From Thermaerobacter sp. PB12/4term (lineage in GTDB: Bacteria > Bacillota > Sulfobacillia > Thermaerobacterales > Thermaerobacteraceae), in NCBI RefSeq assembly GCF_003403315.2, contig NZ_CP048407.1, positions 2,294,001-2,358,000 of the forward strand: 64,000 nucleotides of DNA, read 5' to 3'. The notes below the pieces were generated by a model. The model worked only from the letters and a program-made list of their open reading frames with translations, was not told the DNA's origin and searched no databases. Positions 8,496-17,812 of the stretch are shown one piece after another (the first letter of the stretch is position 1; each line of letters begins with the position of its first letter). A program made the translations under genes and the position numbers.

Positions 8496-9578
8496 TCAGG
8501 AGGGCTTGTAGAGACCGTCGCGGACCAGTACCAGATAGCGTTCCCACTTCTCGACCCACTGGTCGAGGTCGGCGTAGCCGAGGTCGGGGCGCTGGCGGAT
8601 GGCAGCGAAGATGCGCGGCAGGAGGCCGTCGCCGACCAGCATCAACAGCTCGACGGCCTGCTCCACCGTCACCCCCGGCCGCAGGCGGCTGGTATCGACG
8701 TCACGGTAGAGCAGCTCCTGGCTCCGGGCCGCCGCTTCGGCCAGCCGCTGGCGGAACTCGGCGGACACGGCCGGGTCGACCATCGACCGGACGATCAACC
8801 GGTAGGCGTCCGGGCGGTCCCGGTAGACCTGGAGCTTGATCGCCCCCAGCCGGCGGAGCCGCTCGAAGAGATCCCGCGGTAGGTCCGGCTCCGCCTCCTC
8901 AAGGGCCGCTTCGATCGGCTGCAGGGCACGGTCCACCGCCGCCGAGTAGAGTTCGTCCTTGCTGCCGAAATAGTAGAGCACAAGGCTCTTGGCGACGCCG
9001 GCCCGCCGGGCGATGCGGCTCAGGGACGCCCGCAGGTAGCCGTGGTCCGCGAACTCGGCCACCGCCGCGTCGAGGATGCGCTCGCGGGGACTGGCATCGG
9101 CCGTACTCGCCGGGCCGGTCCCCTCCTCGTTCCGCCGGGCCGATGCGGCGGCCGCGCGGCGACGGCCAGTGCCCCGGTGACGAGCGCCGCCCGCCCGGCG
9201 GTCGCCGGCGGTGCCGCTATTGGGGACCCCTCCGTCGCTCCGGGCGGGAGCACCGCCGGCGGTGCCGCTGCTGGGGCTCCCGCCGCCGCTCCGGGCCCGA
9301 GTCCCGTTGGCGGTGCCGCTGTTGGGGGTCCCGGCCGTCCGGGCGGGAGCCCCAAGGCTAGTGCCGGTGCTGGGAGTCCCGCCGTCACTCCGGGCGGGAG
9401 CCCCGCCGCCGTTCTGGGCGCGAGCAGTCCCGCCACCGCTTCCCTGGCGGGTCGTCCCGTCTCCGTCCCCTCCGTCCGCGTCGCGGCGAGTCCCGCCACC
9501 GATCCGGCCACCGGCAGTCCCACCACCATGCCCGGCGCGGGACGTGCCGTCACCCTGGGAAGTGGCGTCGCCTGCCAT
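8496..9578 (-). CDS. TetR family transcriptional regulator with repetitive N-terminal tail
   Basis: 360 residues from ATG 9578. The DNA-binding helix-turn-helix is at about 163-215 (RERILDAAVAEFADHGYLRA, then RIARRAGVAKSLVLYYFGSK), followed by an ordinary TetR ligand/dimer domain ending LYKPS. Ahead of it lies an exceptional 160-residue Gly/Ser/Thr/Arg tail that includes four 17-residue repeats (residues 59-125). Last gene of an ATPase-permease-regulator operon, 23 bases after the permease stop; it probably represses that operon through the palindromes near 11473-11532. A shorter product from an internal start cannot be excluded, but no good internal ribosome site was found. Confidence 0.82.
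   Translation of the reverse strand: MAGDATSQGDGTSRAGHGGGTAGGRIGGGTRRDADGGDGDGTTRQGSGGGTARAQNGGGAPARSDGGTPSTGTSLGAPARTAGTPNSGTANGTRARSGGGSPSSGTAGGAPARSDGGVPNSGTAGDRRAGGARHRGTGRRRAAAASARRNEEGTGPASTADASPRERILDAAVAEFADHGYLRASLSRIARRAGVAKSLVLYYFGSKDELYSAAVDRALQPIEAALEEAEPDLPRDLFERLRRLGAIKLQVYRDRPDAYRLIVRSMVDPAVSAEFRQRLAEAAARSQELLYRDVDTSRLRPGVTVEQAVELLMLVGDGLLPRIFAAIRQRPDLGYADLDQWVEKWERYLVLVRDGLYKPS
9207..9410. repeat. Four in-frame 51-bp tandem repeats inside the tetR gene
   Basis: The DNA repeats GGCGGTGCCGCT at 9207 and 9258, with further diverged units to about 9410, period 51 bp (one unit 48). On the minus strand each encodes a unit of the type GAPARSDGGTPSTGTSL. Period and frame are kept, so copy number can change without breaking the gene. 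Confidence 0.8.
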
Positions 9579-9601
9579 GGACGAACCCCCGTCTAGCCCT
9601 T

Positions 9602-10420
9602 TCAGGAGAAGTCCTTCCGCTCGAGGATCATCGTACCGGCCAGCGAGCCCACCAGGAAGACCGCGACCAGGACGAGCAGGCCGCCCACGTCGGGATCCCC
9701 CGCCGCCGCCCGGTCGAGGGCGGCGTAGCGCTGCAGGCTGAGGTAGCCGATGGGGCGCAGCCGGTCGGCGAGCTGACTCAAGGCGTGGAGGACGAAGGAG
9801 GCCAGCCCGACGCCGACCCCGGCGGAGATGGCCGTCTGGGCCCGGGGGAAGAAGGGCGCGAGGACGAACCCGGCGCCGCCGGCAGCCAGGGTAGCGCAGA
9901 ACCCCGCCAGGTGCGTCCACCGCTGGCGCCCGAGGTCGTAGGCGTCGCCGGCCACCGCCCATCCCACCAGCGTGCTGACGGCCAGGATCGCCACCCAGAG
10001 GACCACCGCCGCCACGACGAAGGCGGCGATCTTGGCGACCGTCACCTGACGCCGGGTCACGGGTCGAGTGTAGAGGAACTCCACCGCCCCCAGGTCCGGT
10101 TCGCGGGCCACGCTGCCGCCCGCATGCATCAGGCCGTAGATGGTCGCCAGGAGCACCAGGTAACCCATGATGTACACGCCGTAGTAGCTGTTGACGTCGG
10201 CGATCATCGCCGGGGTGAAGCTGAAGGCCTTGAGCAGGCTCTCGGGCATAGCCTTGAGCGCTTCCACCATCACCGGCTCCTGGATGGACTCGAACAGGCT
10301 CAGGTAGAGCGCGACGACGCCGACCAGGACGGCGGTCCAGATCAGCAGCGCGCGACGCGCCAGGCGCAGCTCCATCCGGGCCACGTGAAGGATCATCCCC
10401 AGGGAGCTACGGCCGTTCAT
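9602..10420 (-). CDS. ABC transporter permease (ABC-2 type)
   Basis: 272 residues with six hydrophobic segments and the ABC-2 features of a large loop after TM1 and the cytoplasmic EFLYTRPVTRRQVTVAK stretch (about 113-129) that in this family contacts the ATPase. ATG 10420 follows GGAGG and overlaps the ATPase stop by 14 bases, so the pair is coupled. Drug or lipid export is typical, but the substrate cannot be read. Ends 23 bases before tetR. Confidence 0.83.
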   Translation of the reverse strand: MNGRSSLGMILHVARMELRLARRALLIWTAVLVGVVALYLSLFESIQEPVMVEALKAMPESLLKAFSFTPAMIADVNSYYGVYIMGYLVLLATIYGLMHAGGSVAREPDLGAVEFLYTRPVTRRQVTVAKIAAFVVAAVVLWVAILAVSTLVGWAVAGDAYDLGRQRWTHLAGFCATLAAGGAGFVLAPFFPRAQTAISAGVGVGLASFVLHALSQLADRLRPIGYLSLQRYAALDRAAAGDPDVGGLLVLVAVFLVGSLAGTMILERKDFS

Positions 10421-11366
10421 CCCGTCGTCCTCCCATCGTGGCCGTCGGGGCACCATCTGGTTCGCCGTTCCCCGACCGGTAGAGGGTGAGGAACACGTCC
10501 TCGATGCCCGGCTCGGCGATGTTCAGATCCTCGAACGCCAGCGGGGCGAGGGCGGCCACCAGCTCCTGCACCGGCGCCCGCACCAGGACACGGTACGTGC
10601 CCGGCTTGCCGGGCACCGGCTCGGGCCGCGGGTCGCCCAAGCGGGCCAGCAGCTCACCCGGCAGCGGCACACCCCCCGCCAGCCGCAGGGTCACAATCTT
10701 CATGTGCCGCCCGGGCAGATCGTCGACGGGCGCCACTTGCAGCAGGCGGCCGTCGCGGATCATCGCCACCCGGTGGCAGAGCCGGTCGACCTCCTCCAGC
10801 ACGTGGGTGGAGAAGAAGATGGTCGTCCCGCGCGCGTTCACCTCGCGCAGGATCTCGAACAGCTCCGCCCGGATCAGCGGGTCCAGGCCACTGGAGGGGT
10901 CATCCAGGATGAGCAGCCGCGGTCGGTGCAGGAGGGCCTGGACGATGCCCAGCTTCTTGCGGTTGCCCAGGGAGTAGGTGCGGACGGGGCGGGAGAGATC
11001 GAGCTGCAGGCGCTCCACCAGCCGGGCCACCCACCGCCGGTCGACCCTCGGGTAGAACCCGGCGGCGTAGGCCAGGAGCTCCTGGCCCGTCATGTCCGGG
11101 TAGTAGGCGACCTCGCTGGGCAGATAGCCCACCTCGGCCAGCCAGGCGCCGCCGCCCGGCGGCACCGGCTGCCCGAACACGTGCACGCTGCCCGACGTGG
11201 GACGAACCAGCCCCAGCAGCGTGCGGATGGTAGTCGTCTTCCCGGCGCCGTTGGGGCCGATGAAGCCGAAGATCTCGCCCTCTGCCACCTCCAGGTCGAG
11301 GTCCTCGACGCCGCGCGTCCTGCCGTAGTACTTGGTGAGCCCACGGATGGCGATGGCGGCGGGCAT
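10407..11366 (-). CDS. ABC transporter ATP-binding protein
   Basis: 319 residues. Walker A GPNGAGKTTT, Q-loop region, Walker B LLILDDPSSGLDP and switch STH are all present; the signature is the variant SLGNRKKLG rather than LSGGQ, as in many ABC-2 exporter ATPases (CcmA/NatA-like). The last 80 residues form the extra C-terminal domain usual in this group. ATG 11366 has GGAGG ten bases upstream. First gene of the exporter operon, transcribed from the promoter near 11500. Confidence 0.88.
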   Translation of the reverse strand: MPAAIAIRGLTKYYGRTRGVEDLDLEVAEGEIFGFIGPNGAGKTTTIRTLLGLVRPTSGSVHVFGQPVPPGGGAWLAEVGYLPSEVAYYPDMTGQELLAYAAGFYPRVDRRWVARLVERLQLDLSRPVRTYSLGNRKKLGIVQALLHRPRLLILDDPSSGLDPLIRAELFEILREVNARGTTIFFSTHVLEEVDRLCHRVAMIRDGRLLQVAPVDDLPGRHMKIVTLRLAGGVPLPGELLARLGDPRPEPVPGKPGTYRVLVRAPVQELVAALAPLAFEDLNIAEPGIEDVFLTLYRSGNGEPDGAPTATMGGRRDERP

Positions 11367-11472
11367 GGGAAGGGGCCTCCCCGCACCGGATGGTTTGACC
11401 GGATCGTGGGGCCGGATCACTTGGTGGGCCCGATCGCTGGGATCGTTGGGATGGCGGGGCACCCACCGCGGT

Positions 11473-11532
11473 TTGACCGGCCGGTCAATTCGGTGCAAGA
11501 TGACTCTAGCGCGGGGCTGACCGGATGGTCAA
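11473..11532 (-). promoter_or_regulatory. Promoter with two TetR-type operators for the exporter operon
   Basis: TTGACCGGCCGGTCAA at 11473-11488 is a perfect 16-bp palindrome; CTGACCGGATGGTCAA at 11517-11532 is a one-mismatch-per-arm copy 44 bp away. Read on the minus strand, -35 TTGACC (11527-11532) and -10 TAGAGT are 18 bases apart, with the outer palindrome on the -35 and the inner one downstream of the start. A third half-site (TTGACCGG) lies near 11395-11402. The layout fits repression by the TetR protein encoded in the same operon; binding itself is inference. Confidence 0.72.
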
Positions 11533-11609
11533 GACAGGTCGTCCCATCGGACAAGCCGAGATACGAGCCGTAATAAAGAAGGCATTATCAGCAGACGACC
11601 AAGATGCAA

Positions 11610-11930
11610 TTACGTCGGATCGTGCAAATAAGCTCGCAATAAAGCTCGAAACAGCGGTCCATGATTTGGTACCTTGAGATGGAGGAGCTCGTGCACGATG
11701 ACTTCTCGCCTGAACGCCGCACTTTCCTTGAGAAGGTCTGAATTGAAGGTCAGTCTGCCTTTGGAGGAACAACTCGCCCACTTCTTCTTCATCGGGCGCA
11801 CGTGGACCTCTCGCGGCTCCACCCCGATCCGCCGGGCCCAAGCAAGCACCTCGGCCTTGAATACGTCAACGGGCACCGCCTCTTCTAATCCGACCCACCG
11901 CGTGTTTGGATTCACCCGTCCTTCCTCCAT
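11610..11930 (-). CDS. YgjP-like zinc metallopeptidase (M48/DUF45), short form
   Basis: 106 residues. Carries HELLHL (HExxH zinc motif) and the third-ligand region PNHGPLFRALL, after the family segment RPMKKKWASCSSKGRLTFN. Full-length YgjP proteins are about 230 residues; this one keeps only the catalytic half. ATG 11930 lies inside the 3' end of hsdR (19-base overlap), so it is the last gene of the restriction operon. Small YgjP-like proteins are often seen beside type I restriction genes; their role there is not known to me. The gene and the bases after it are less G+C-rich than the surroundings. Confidence 0.78.
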   Translation of the reverse strand: MEEGRVNPNTRWVGLEEAVPVDVFKAEVLAWARRIGVEPREVHVRPMKKKWASCSSKGRLTFNSDLLKESAAFRREVIVHELLHLKVPNHGPLFRALLRAYLHDPT

Positions 11931-14803
11931 AACAGCTTCAGTAGACGCTCGGCTACCTCGATGACCGTCTCGATACCGGCCTCGATCAACACCTTGTAAA
12001 GGGCGATACGCAGTTCACGCCCCTGCTCCTCGCTCAGACACCAGTGGGGATATCGCTCCAGGGCCTCACCGACGCGGCGTGCCACCTCTTCGGCCTCCGC
12101 AACCCCTTCCTTGCGGAGGAACCAGTATACGGCAAAGGCCTCGGGAGACAGTTTGATTTGACTCTGGGCGTCCCGAGCCTTGCGGTATTCCTGTACCAAC
12201 ATCTGAAGCTCCCGTAAGGTTTCCTGGGTTGTTGCCTGCCGATCCTGATAGGCCTGAGCGATCGCTTCCGCCCGGTCCCCGATGGAGATCAGGAACGGCG
12301 AACGCCCGCCCTCCTCCTCAACGAGATCCCGAATGGCCTTGAGAAGGTTGAAAACCTTGACGGTGTCGGGTTGATCCGAGGCGGCAAGCCTCTCCAGGGC
12401 CTCGACGGTCAGCTCGGCCATGCCCTTGGGCGGGCCGACGAAATACGTCTCCGTGTGCTCACGAACAAGCTGCTCCGTCTTACGCAAGAAGCCCCGGTCG
12501 ATCAGGATGCCCTGCTCGTACGCCGAGCGCAACAGCCGGTACATGCGCGCCAATTCTTCATAGTCGGCCATGTATGGCCGCAGGAACGGATCAGGCGAGA
12601 GGATCTCGTAGAGTTCTTGCAGTTCCCGAAAGAACTCGAAGAACCTGTGGCGCTCCTCACTGTCCCGGAAATGCTCCAATACGGCCTCGGCCGCCCTGTC
12701 GTGCGGCTTCCCGGACACCAAGGAGAGCAGGTCACGTCGGGCTTCGGCCATCATGGTCGCGAAGCGTTCCTTGAGGATGTCGATCCCCTGGACCACCGAC
12801 TGCACGTCCTCCGAGTCGAAGGCCAGGGCCTTCTCCAGGTTGTCGAAGATGCCCACGAAGTCCAGCACGAACCCGGCCGGCTTCTTCCGTCCCTCCTCGT
12901 CCTCGTAGGGACGGTTGACGCGGGCGATGGCCTGGAGCAGCACGTGATCGCGCATGGGCTTGTCCAGGTACATGCAGTAGAGGATGGGCGCGTCGTACCC
13001 CGTAAGCAGTTTCTCCGTCACGATGAGGACCTTGGGCAGCGCATCCGGCCGACGGAAGGCCTTGCGGATCTCCTGCTCCTTCTCCGTCGTAAGGTGCCAG
13101 CGGGCCAATTCCGGCGGGTCGTTGTGGCCCCGGCTAATGACCACTGCCGAATAATCCGGTGGCAAGTACCGGTCCAGTGCCTCCTTGTACAGGGCGCAGG
13201 CCTCGCGGTCCACCGCCACCAGGAACGCCTTGTAGCCCATCGGCTCGACGGTCTCCCGGAAGTGCTTGGCCACGAAGGCGGCCACCCGGTCCACCCGATC
13301 CGGGTTCTTGAGCATGTTCTTCAGGGTGACCGCCCGTTCCAGCACCCGGTTCAGTTCTTCGACGTCACTGACCCCTTCCAGCTCCGCGAGGTCCAAGAAC
13401 TCGCGTTCCAGAATCTCCCGGTCCACCCGCAGGTCGTTGGGCGCCAGGGCGTAGTGGAGCGGCACGGTGGTCCCGTCTTCGATGGACTCGCGGATGGAGT
13501 ACTTGTCCAGGTAGCCCTTCGGCTGGTCGTCGACGCCGAAGACCTTGAAGGTTCCCTTGCCGTGGGCCGTCTTGTCGATGGGGGTGCCCGTGAACCCGAG
13601 GTAGGTGGCGTTGGGCAGCGCCCCCATGAGATAGTTCCCCAAGTCGCCGCCCGTGCTGCGGTGTGCCTCGTCCACCAGCACGAAGATGTTCCGGCGCGTG
13701 TTCACGTTAGGCGGCATGTCATCGAATTTATGGATCATGGAGACGATGAGGCCGCGTTGATCCGAGCGGAGGAGTTCGTAAAGATGCCGCTTGGACTGGG
13801 CGACTGTGACGTGCCCGAAGCCGACCGCCTCCAAGTTGGTGAACAGCTGCTGCTCCAGCTCGTTCCGGTCCACCAACATGAGCACCGTGGGATTCCCGAA
13901 GGCGGGGTTCTCCAGCAACCGCTTGGCCACGGTGATCATCGTGTAGGTCTTCCCCGACCCCTGGGTGTGCCAGATCAAGCCCCGCCGCTTCTCCGGGTCC
14001 CGGCACCGCTGCAGCACCCGCTCCACGGCTCGCATCTGGTGGGGCCGCAGCACGACCTTGCTGAGCTCGCCGTCCTTGCGGGCGAAAAGAATGTAGTCCG
14101 TGAGCATCCGCAGGACGCGCCTGGGGGCGAAGAAGTGCTTCACCAGGGTCTCGAAGTCGCCGGCCTGCTCGTCCCGCCAGTTGTACAGGTCCTTACGGGA
14201 CAGGCTCCACGTGGCGCCGTAGTAGAACCGGACCAGGTGCGTGAGGGCGTGCACCTGGAGGACGGCCAGCAGCTCCGGCCCCTCCCGGTGGTACCGGCGG
14301 ATCTGGTCGAACGCCTCGGCGATGCCCTCGACGCGGTGCGCCGCCTTCGTCTCCACCACGATGACAGGGATGCCGTTGACAAAGAAGACCGCGTCCGGCC
14401 GGATGCTTTTCGTTCCGCTGATGAACCGCAGCTCGTCCGTCACGTGAAACGTGTTTGCCTCCAGCTTGTCGGGGTCGAGCAGCCGGACGTTGCGCTCCCG
14501 TCGCTCAGCCTCCACGAAGACTGTCTTGAGGCCCTTCAGCCACTCCCAGGCCTGCAGGTTGCCCTCGATGCTGGGCATGACACGGGTCAGTCGCCCGACG
14601 ACTTCCTCGGCCTTGACCACGTCGTCTATCACGCCGGGGTTGAGCCGCTGGAGCTGCCGGACCAGGACCTCGTGCAGCACGATGCCCGTCTCGCCCCGCC
14701 GCAGGCGAAGGGCCTCGTCCGGCGGCAGGTACCTCCAGCCAACCTCCTCGGCGTAGCGGATAAGAGGATTTTGCACCGCAGCACGCTCATTCCCGAGAGG
14801 CAC
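11912..14803 (-). CDS. hsdR: Type I restriction enzyme R subunit
   Basis: 963 residues, a normal length for HsdR. The nuclease site is D137 with E151/K153 in PDAVFFVNGIPVIVVETK; the motor has QGSGKT (281-286), DEAH (378-381) and the helicase motif FTGTPID just after. A coiled, charged C-terminal part would dock on HsdM/HsdS. All catalytic motifs are intact, so cleavage should be functional. GTG 14803 overlaps the end of hsdS by 17 bases, and the metallopeptidase overlaps its own end. Order on the minus strand is hsdM-hsdS-hsdR-protease. Confidence 0.93.
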   Translation of the reverse strand: MPLGNERAAVQNPLIRYAEEVGWRYLPPDEALRLRRGETGIVLHEVLVRQLQRLNPGVIDDVVKAEEVVGRLTRVMPSIEGNLQAWEWLKGLKTVFVEAERRERNVRLLDPDKLEANTFHVTDELRFISGTKSIRPDAVFFVNGIPVIVVETKAAHRVEGIAEAFDQIRRYHREGPELLAVLQVHALTHLVRFYYGATWSLSRKDLYNWRDEQAGDFETLVKHFFAPRRVLRMLTDYILFARKDGELSKVVLRPHQMRAVERVLQRCRDPEKRRGLIWHTQGSGKTYTMITVAKRLLENPAFGNPTVLMLVDRNELEQQLFTNLEAVGFGHVTVAQSKRHLYELLRSDQRGLIVSMIHKFDDMPPNVNTRRNIFVLVDEAHRSTGGDLGNYLMGALPNATYLGFTGTPIDKTAHGKGTFKVFGVDDQPKGYLDKYSIRESIEDGTTVPLHYALAPNDLRVDREILEREFLDLAELEGVSDVEELNRVLERAVTLKNMLKNPDRVDRVAAFVAKHFRETVEPMGYKAFLVAVDREACALYKEALDRYLPPDYSAVVISRGHNDPPELARWHLTTEKEQEIRKAFRRPDALPKVLIVTEKLLTGYDAPILYCMYLDKPMRDHVLLQAIARVNRPYEDEEGRKKPAGFVLDFVGIFDNLEKALAFDSEDVQSVVQGIDILKERFATMMAEARRDLLSLVSGKPHDRAAEAVLEHFRDSEERHRFFEFFRELQELYEILSPDPFLRPYMADYEELARMYRLLRSAYEQGILIDRGFLRKTEQLVREHTETYFVGPPKGMAELTVEALERLAASDQPDTVKVFNLLKAIRDLVEEEGGRSPFLISIGDRAEAIAQAYQDRQATTQETLRELQMLVQEYRKARDAQSQIKLSPEAFAVYWFLRKEGVAEAEEVARRVGEALERYPHWCLSEEQGRELRIALYKVLIEAGIETVIEVAERLLKLLWRKDG

Positions 14804-16142
14804 CGGACGCCACTCCCTCCGTCTCGGGAAGGGATAGGTCCTTGACCCGAACTCGGCCAGTCATGAGGAGGTGGAGTAGTGCCTTGAACAGAACATCAAG
14901 CGCATGTTTGAACACTTCTTCCGCTTGGATCTTGTCGTCGACGGTTCTAAGGATAGAGGCGATTCCCTTTTGTTCCGAGAGTGGGGGCAGGGGGATAAGC
15001 CCCCGCAGCACGTCCCCGTCTGTCACCGCAGGATAGCTGGACCCACGTTGGTATTCGGAGATAGAATCTACAAATCGGTCATGACTAACTGCTGAGAAGA
15101 GATAATTCGAAATAACAGACCGACCATCGGCACGAAGCACACAAAAAGCCGTGGAACATATCTGCCCATCGTATTCAGGAGTAACCAAAGCAATACGTTT
15201 AAGATATGGGCGGACAGTTGCAAAGATTACGTCTCCTGCTTTGATAAGTTTCCGGGCTCGACTAGGAGCATACTTGCCTAGCACATCTTGGTGCCCTACG
15301 ACACGTAGCTGTTGGTTGTCAATACTGGACACATCTATATATCTGAAGCGCTGTTCTGGAAATTTCTTGGGATCAATTTGCTTAATGGGCCGAACAACAT
15401 CCTCTAGCCGTACTATCTGCCAATGTTCAGGCACCAGCCCAATTTCCGTTTCCTTCAGCGGCACCCGCTCGGCCTCTTCCACCGGCACCGGTCCGTAAGT
15501 GAAGAGGTGCCGCATGAGACTCTTCTTCAGCTCCCGCGTGGCGGCGAGGACTTTCTCGGTGGCTTCCTTAGCTTGGCGAACAATGTGCAAAACATAGGCA
15601 ATAGCGCATTGCTCAGAGGGAGTAGGAAGAGGGATAGGCAATTGCTTTAGTTTTTCCGTGTTTAATGTTTTGCCTTTGACATAAGAATCAAGAAGAGGAT
15701 CAAAGTTGTAACCTTGAAATAGGTAGAACAAAAAGTCTTTATGCACCAGCCTACCAGGGTACACTGAAGCAATTGCCTCGTTGTGTACAGCAGGAATGCC
15801 TAACAGCCCAACTTTCCCGACGGTCAGCTTAAAACTTAGAAGAAGAGTTCCCACGGGCACAAACTTATTCCGAAATATCTGCTCATGAGCAATATCTGTT
15901 ATTTTTTCGGCTGTCCTCATAACAATGCCGTTGTTGAGATCTGAGATTGTAACCCACGGTATTGTTCCGCCATCCCAGTATCGAGAGTCCTTCCTTGGAG
16001 GCGTTCGACCCAGCCTAAGTTCTGCTACTTCACCCAGGCGCACCACCTGCCAGTCCTGTGGTAGCGGTCCAAGTTCCGTCTTCTTGAAACCGTCGGGAAG
16101 TTCTGCCGTTGCTTCGGTGCCCAACTCCACCGTCTCAGCCAC
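14787..16142 (-). CDS. hsdS: Type I restriction-modification specificity subunit S
   Basis: 451 residues with two target-recognition halves. Each opens with the same phrase (PQDWQVVRLGEVAELRLG near 27 and PEHWQIVRLEDVVRPI near 240) and closes with a conserved helical arm (LPIPLPTPSEQCAIA and LIPLPPLSEQKGIA). Start GTG 16142 is preferred over 16151 because GGAGG is eight bases upstream; it overlaps hsdM by eight bases. The target-recognition DNA is strikingly A+T-rich (a 60-base line at 15061 is about one third G+C), a sign of recent exchange. The recognition sequence cannot be deduced. Confidence 0.92.
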   Translation of the reverse strand: MAETVELGTEATAELPDGFKKTELGPLPQDWQVVRLGEVAELRLGRTPPRKDSRYWDGGTIPWVTISDLNNGIVMRTAEKITDIAHEQIFRNKFVPVGTLLLSFKLTVGKVGLLGIPAVHNEAIASVYPGRLVHKDFLFYLFQGYNFDPLLDSYVKGKTLNTEKLKQLPIPLPTPSEQCAIAYVLHIVRQAKEATEKVLAATRELKKSLMRHLFTYGPVPVEEAERVPLKETEIGLVPEHWQIVRLEDVVRPIKQIDPKKFPEQRFRYIDVSSIDNQQLRVVGHQDVLGKYAPSRARKLIKAGDVIFATVRPYLKRIALVTPEYDGQICSTAFCVLRADGRSVISNYLFSAVSHDRFVDSISEYQRGSSYPAVTDGDVLRGLIPLPPLSEQKGIASILRTVDDKIQAEEVFKHALDVLFKALLHLLMTGRVRVKDLSLPETEGVASGASRE

Positions 16143-17685
16143 GGACAGCACCTCCCAGCCCCAGGAACTCCAGGATCCTCTGCAGTTCGCGGTCGGCAGC
16201 GACCCTCTCCTCCTCTGCCTCCTGGAGTCGCAGGACCGCCTCTTCCAGCGGAAGGACCTCCTCGCCGCCGTTCTGGGCCACGTACCGGCTCGGCGAGAGG
16301 TTGTAGTCGTTGCGGACGGCTTCTTCGAGGGAGATGATCGTGGAAAGCCCTTCCTCCGCCGTCCAGCCGTGGTAAACGGCGACGATGCGCTCCACGTGCT
16401 CCTCGCCGAGGTAATTTTTGGGCCGGCCCTTCAGGAACAGCTTCGAGGCGTTGATCAGCAGGATCTCGCGCGGGTGCCTCTTGGCCTTGTTGATCACCAG
16501 AATGATTCCTGGAGCCGTCGTGTTGTAGAAGAGGTTTTCCGGGAGCAGGATGACGGCTTCTATCAGGTCCTGCTCGACGAAGGCCTTCCGGATGTCCCGC
16601 TCCCGGTTGGAACCTTGGTTGCCGCTGCCCCGGCTCACCGCCCCGGTGTCCAAAACCACTGCCATGCGGCCGCCGTCCTTGAGGGAGGCGTACATGTGCT
16701 GGATCCAGCCCCAGTCGGCCGTGGACGCCGGCGGCATCCCGAACCGGAACCGGTCGAAGGGATCGTGTTCGTAGGTCTCCAGCGGGAACTTCTGGTTCCA
16801 CATGGGGTTGGCCGCCACCAGGTCGAACTGCTGCAGGCGCCCGTCTGGCGCCCGGAACGCCGGGCGGCGCATGGTGTCCCCGACCACGATGTCCGCCTCG
16901 ATGTCATGGATGAAGGCGTTCATCCGGGCCATGGCAAAGGTCGTGGGGATCCATTCCTGGCCGTAAACCTTCAAGGGAGCCACATGGGACGGCAGCTTCA
17001 GGCGCCCGTTCTCCCGCACCCCGTAGCGTTCCAGAAGCCGCAGGTGGCACTTGATGAGCAAACCGCCGGAACCGCAACAGGGGTCGTACGCCGTCATGCC
17101 CGGATCCGGCTCCAGGATCCGAGCCATGAGGATGGCCACCTCGCGCGGCGTGTAGAACTCGCCAGCGCTCTGTCCCTGCCCCTCGGCGAACTTGCGTAGC
17201 AGGTATTCGTACGCACGGCCCAGGATGTCCGGCTCGACGTCGTTCAAGCCCAGCCGGTGCCTGCTCAGCACCTCGATAAGCCGGGCCAGCGGTCCGTCGT
17301 CGATGATCCGCTGGCCGGCGGCGGTAGCGTTGAAGTCCACGGCGTCGATGACGCCCTGGAGCTTCGGGTTCTCCCGCGCCACAGCCCGCATGACGTCCGT
17401 CAGATACTCGCCCAGGCCTGTGGTGCGCCGGCGGATGGCGTCCCAGCGGGCTTCAGGCGGAAGGTAGAACCGTACCAGCTTGTGGTCCTGCTCCACCAGC
17501 CGGGCCGCCGTCTTCACGTCCCCGAACTCGTGGGCCAGGTGCGCCACCTCGTCCTCGAAAACGTCCGACAGCCGCTTAAGGAAGATCAGCGGTAGGATGT
17601 AATCCTTGAACTTCGGCGCGTCCACCGCCCCGCGGATCGAGCAGGCCGCTTCCCAAAGCCAGTTCTCCAGAGTGGAGAGTTCCAT
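16135..17685 (-). CDS. hsdM: Type I restriction-modification methyltransferase subunit M
   Basis: 516 residues. N-terminal helical domain, then GEFYTPREV (175-183), AdoMet motif I DPCCGSGG (201-208) and catalytic NPMW (293-296), a known variant of NPPF/Y in N6-adenine HsdM enzymes. ATG 17685 has a textbook GGAGGTG seven bases upstream. It heads the restriction operon; a damaged gene on the same strand lies 127 bases upstream. The frame stays open for 590 codons upstream of this start, but only because of high G+C. Confidence 0.93.
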   Translation of the reverse strand: MELSTLENWLWEAACSIRGAVDAPKFKDYILPLIFLKRLSDVFEDEVAHLAHEFGDVKTAARLVEQDHKLVRFYLPPEARWDAIRRRTTGLGEYLTDVMRAVARENPKLQGVIDAVDFNATAAGQRIIDDGPLARLIEVLSRHRLGLNDVEPDILGRAYEYLLRKFAEGQGQSAGEFYTPREVAILMARILEPDPGMTAYDPCCGSGGLLIKCHLRLLERYGVRENGRLKLPSHVAPLKVYGQEWIPTTFAMARMNAFIHDIEADIVVGDTMRRPAFRAPDGRLQQFDLVAANPMWNQKFPLETYEHDPFDRFRFGMPPASTADWGWIQHMYASLKDGGRMAVVLDTGAVSRGSGNQGSNRERDIRKAFVEQDLIEAVILLPENLFYNTTAPGIILVINKAKRHPREILLINASKLFLKGRPKNYLGEEHVERIVAVYHGWTAEEGLSTIISLEEAVRNDYNLSPSRYVAQNGGEEVLPLEEAVLRLQEAEEERVAADRELQRILEFLGLGGAVRG

Positions 17686-17812
17686 GGCGCCACCTCCACA
17701 CACCTCGGGACCGTAACGGACCGCACGGGCGGCTCTCGACTTGGGTTCGTCCGCGGATCCCATGCCCCAAGTATCGGGGTGCCTACCCGAGCCGGCAAGC
17801 CCAGTTGCCTCC

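Noticed and set aside
9207-9410. CRISPR-like array
   Set aside because: Repeats are contiguous 51-bp units without spacers and lie in a coding frame.
11506-11841. 111-residue frame after the metallopeptidase
   Set aside because: Overlaps the protease in another frame and shows no domain or ribosome site.
12371-14845. 824-residue plus-strand frame
   Set aside because: Antisense of hsdR, whose catalytic motifs are all present.
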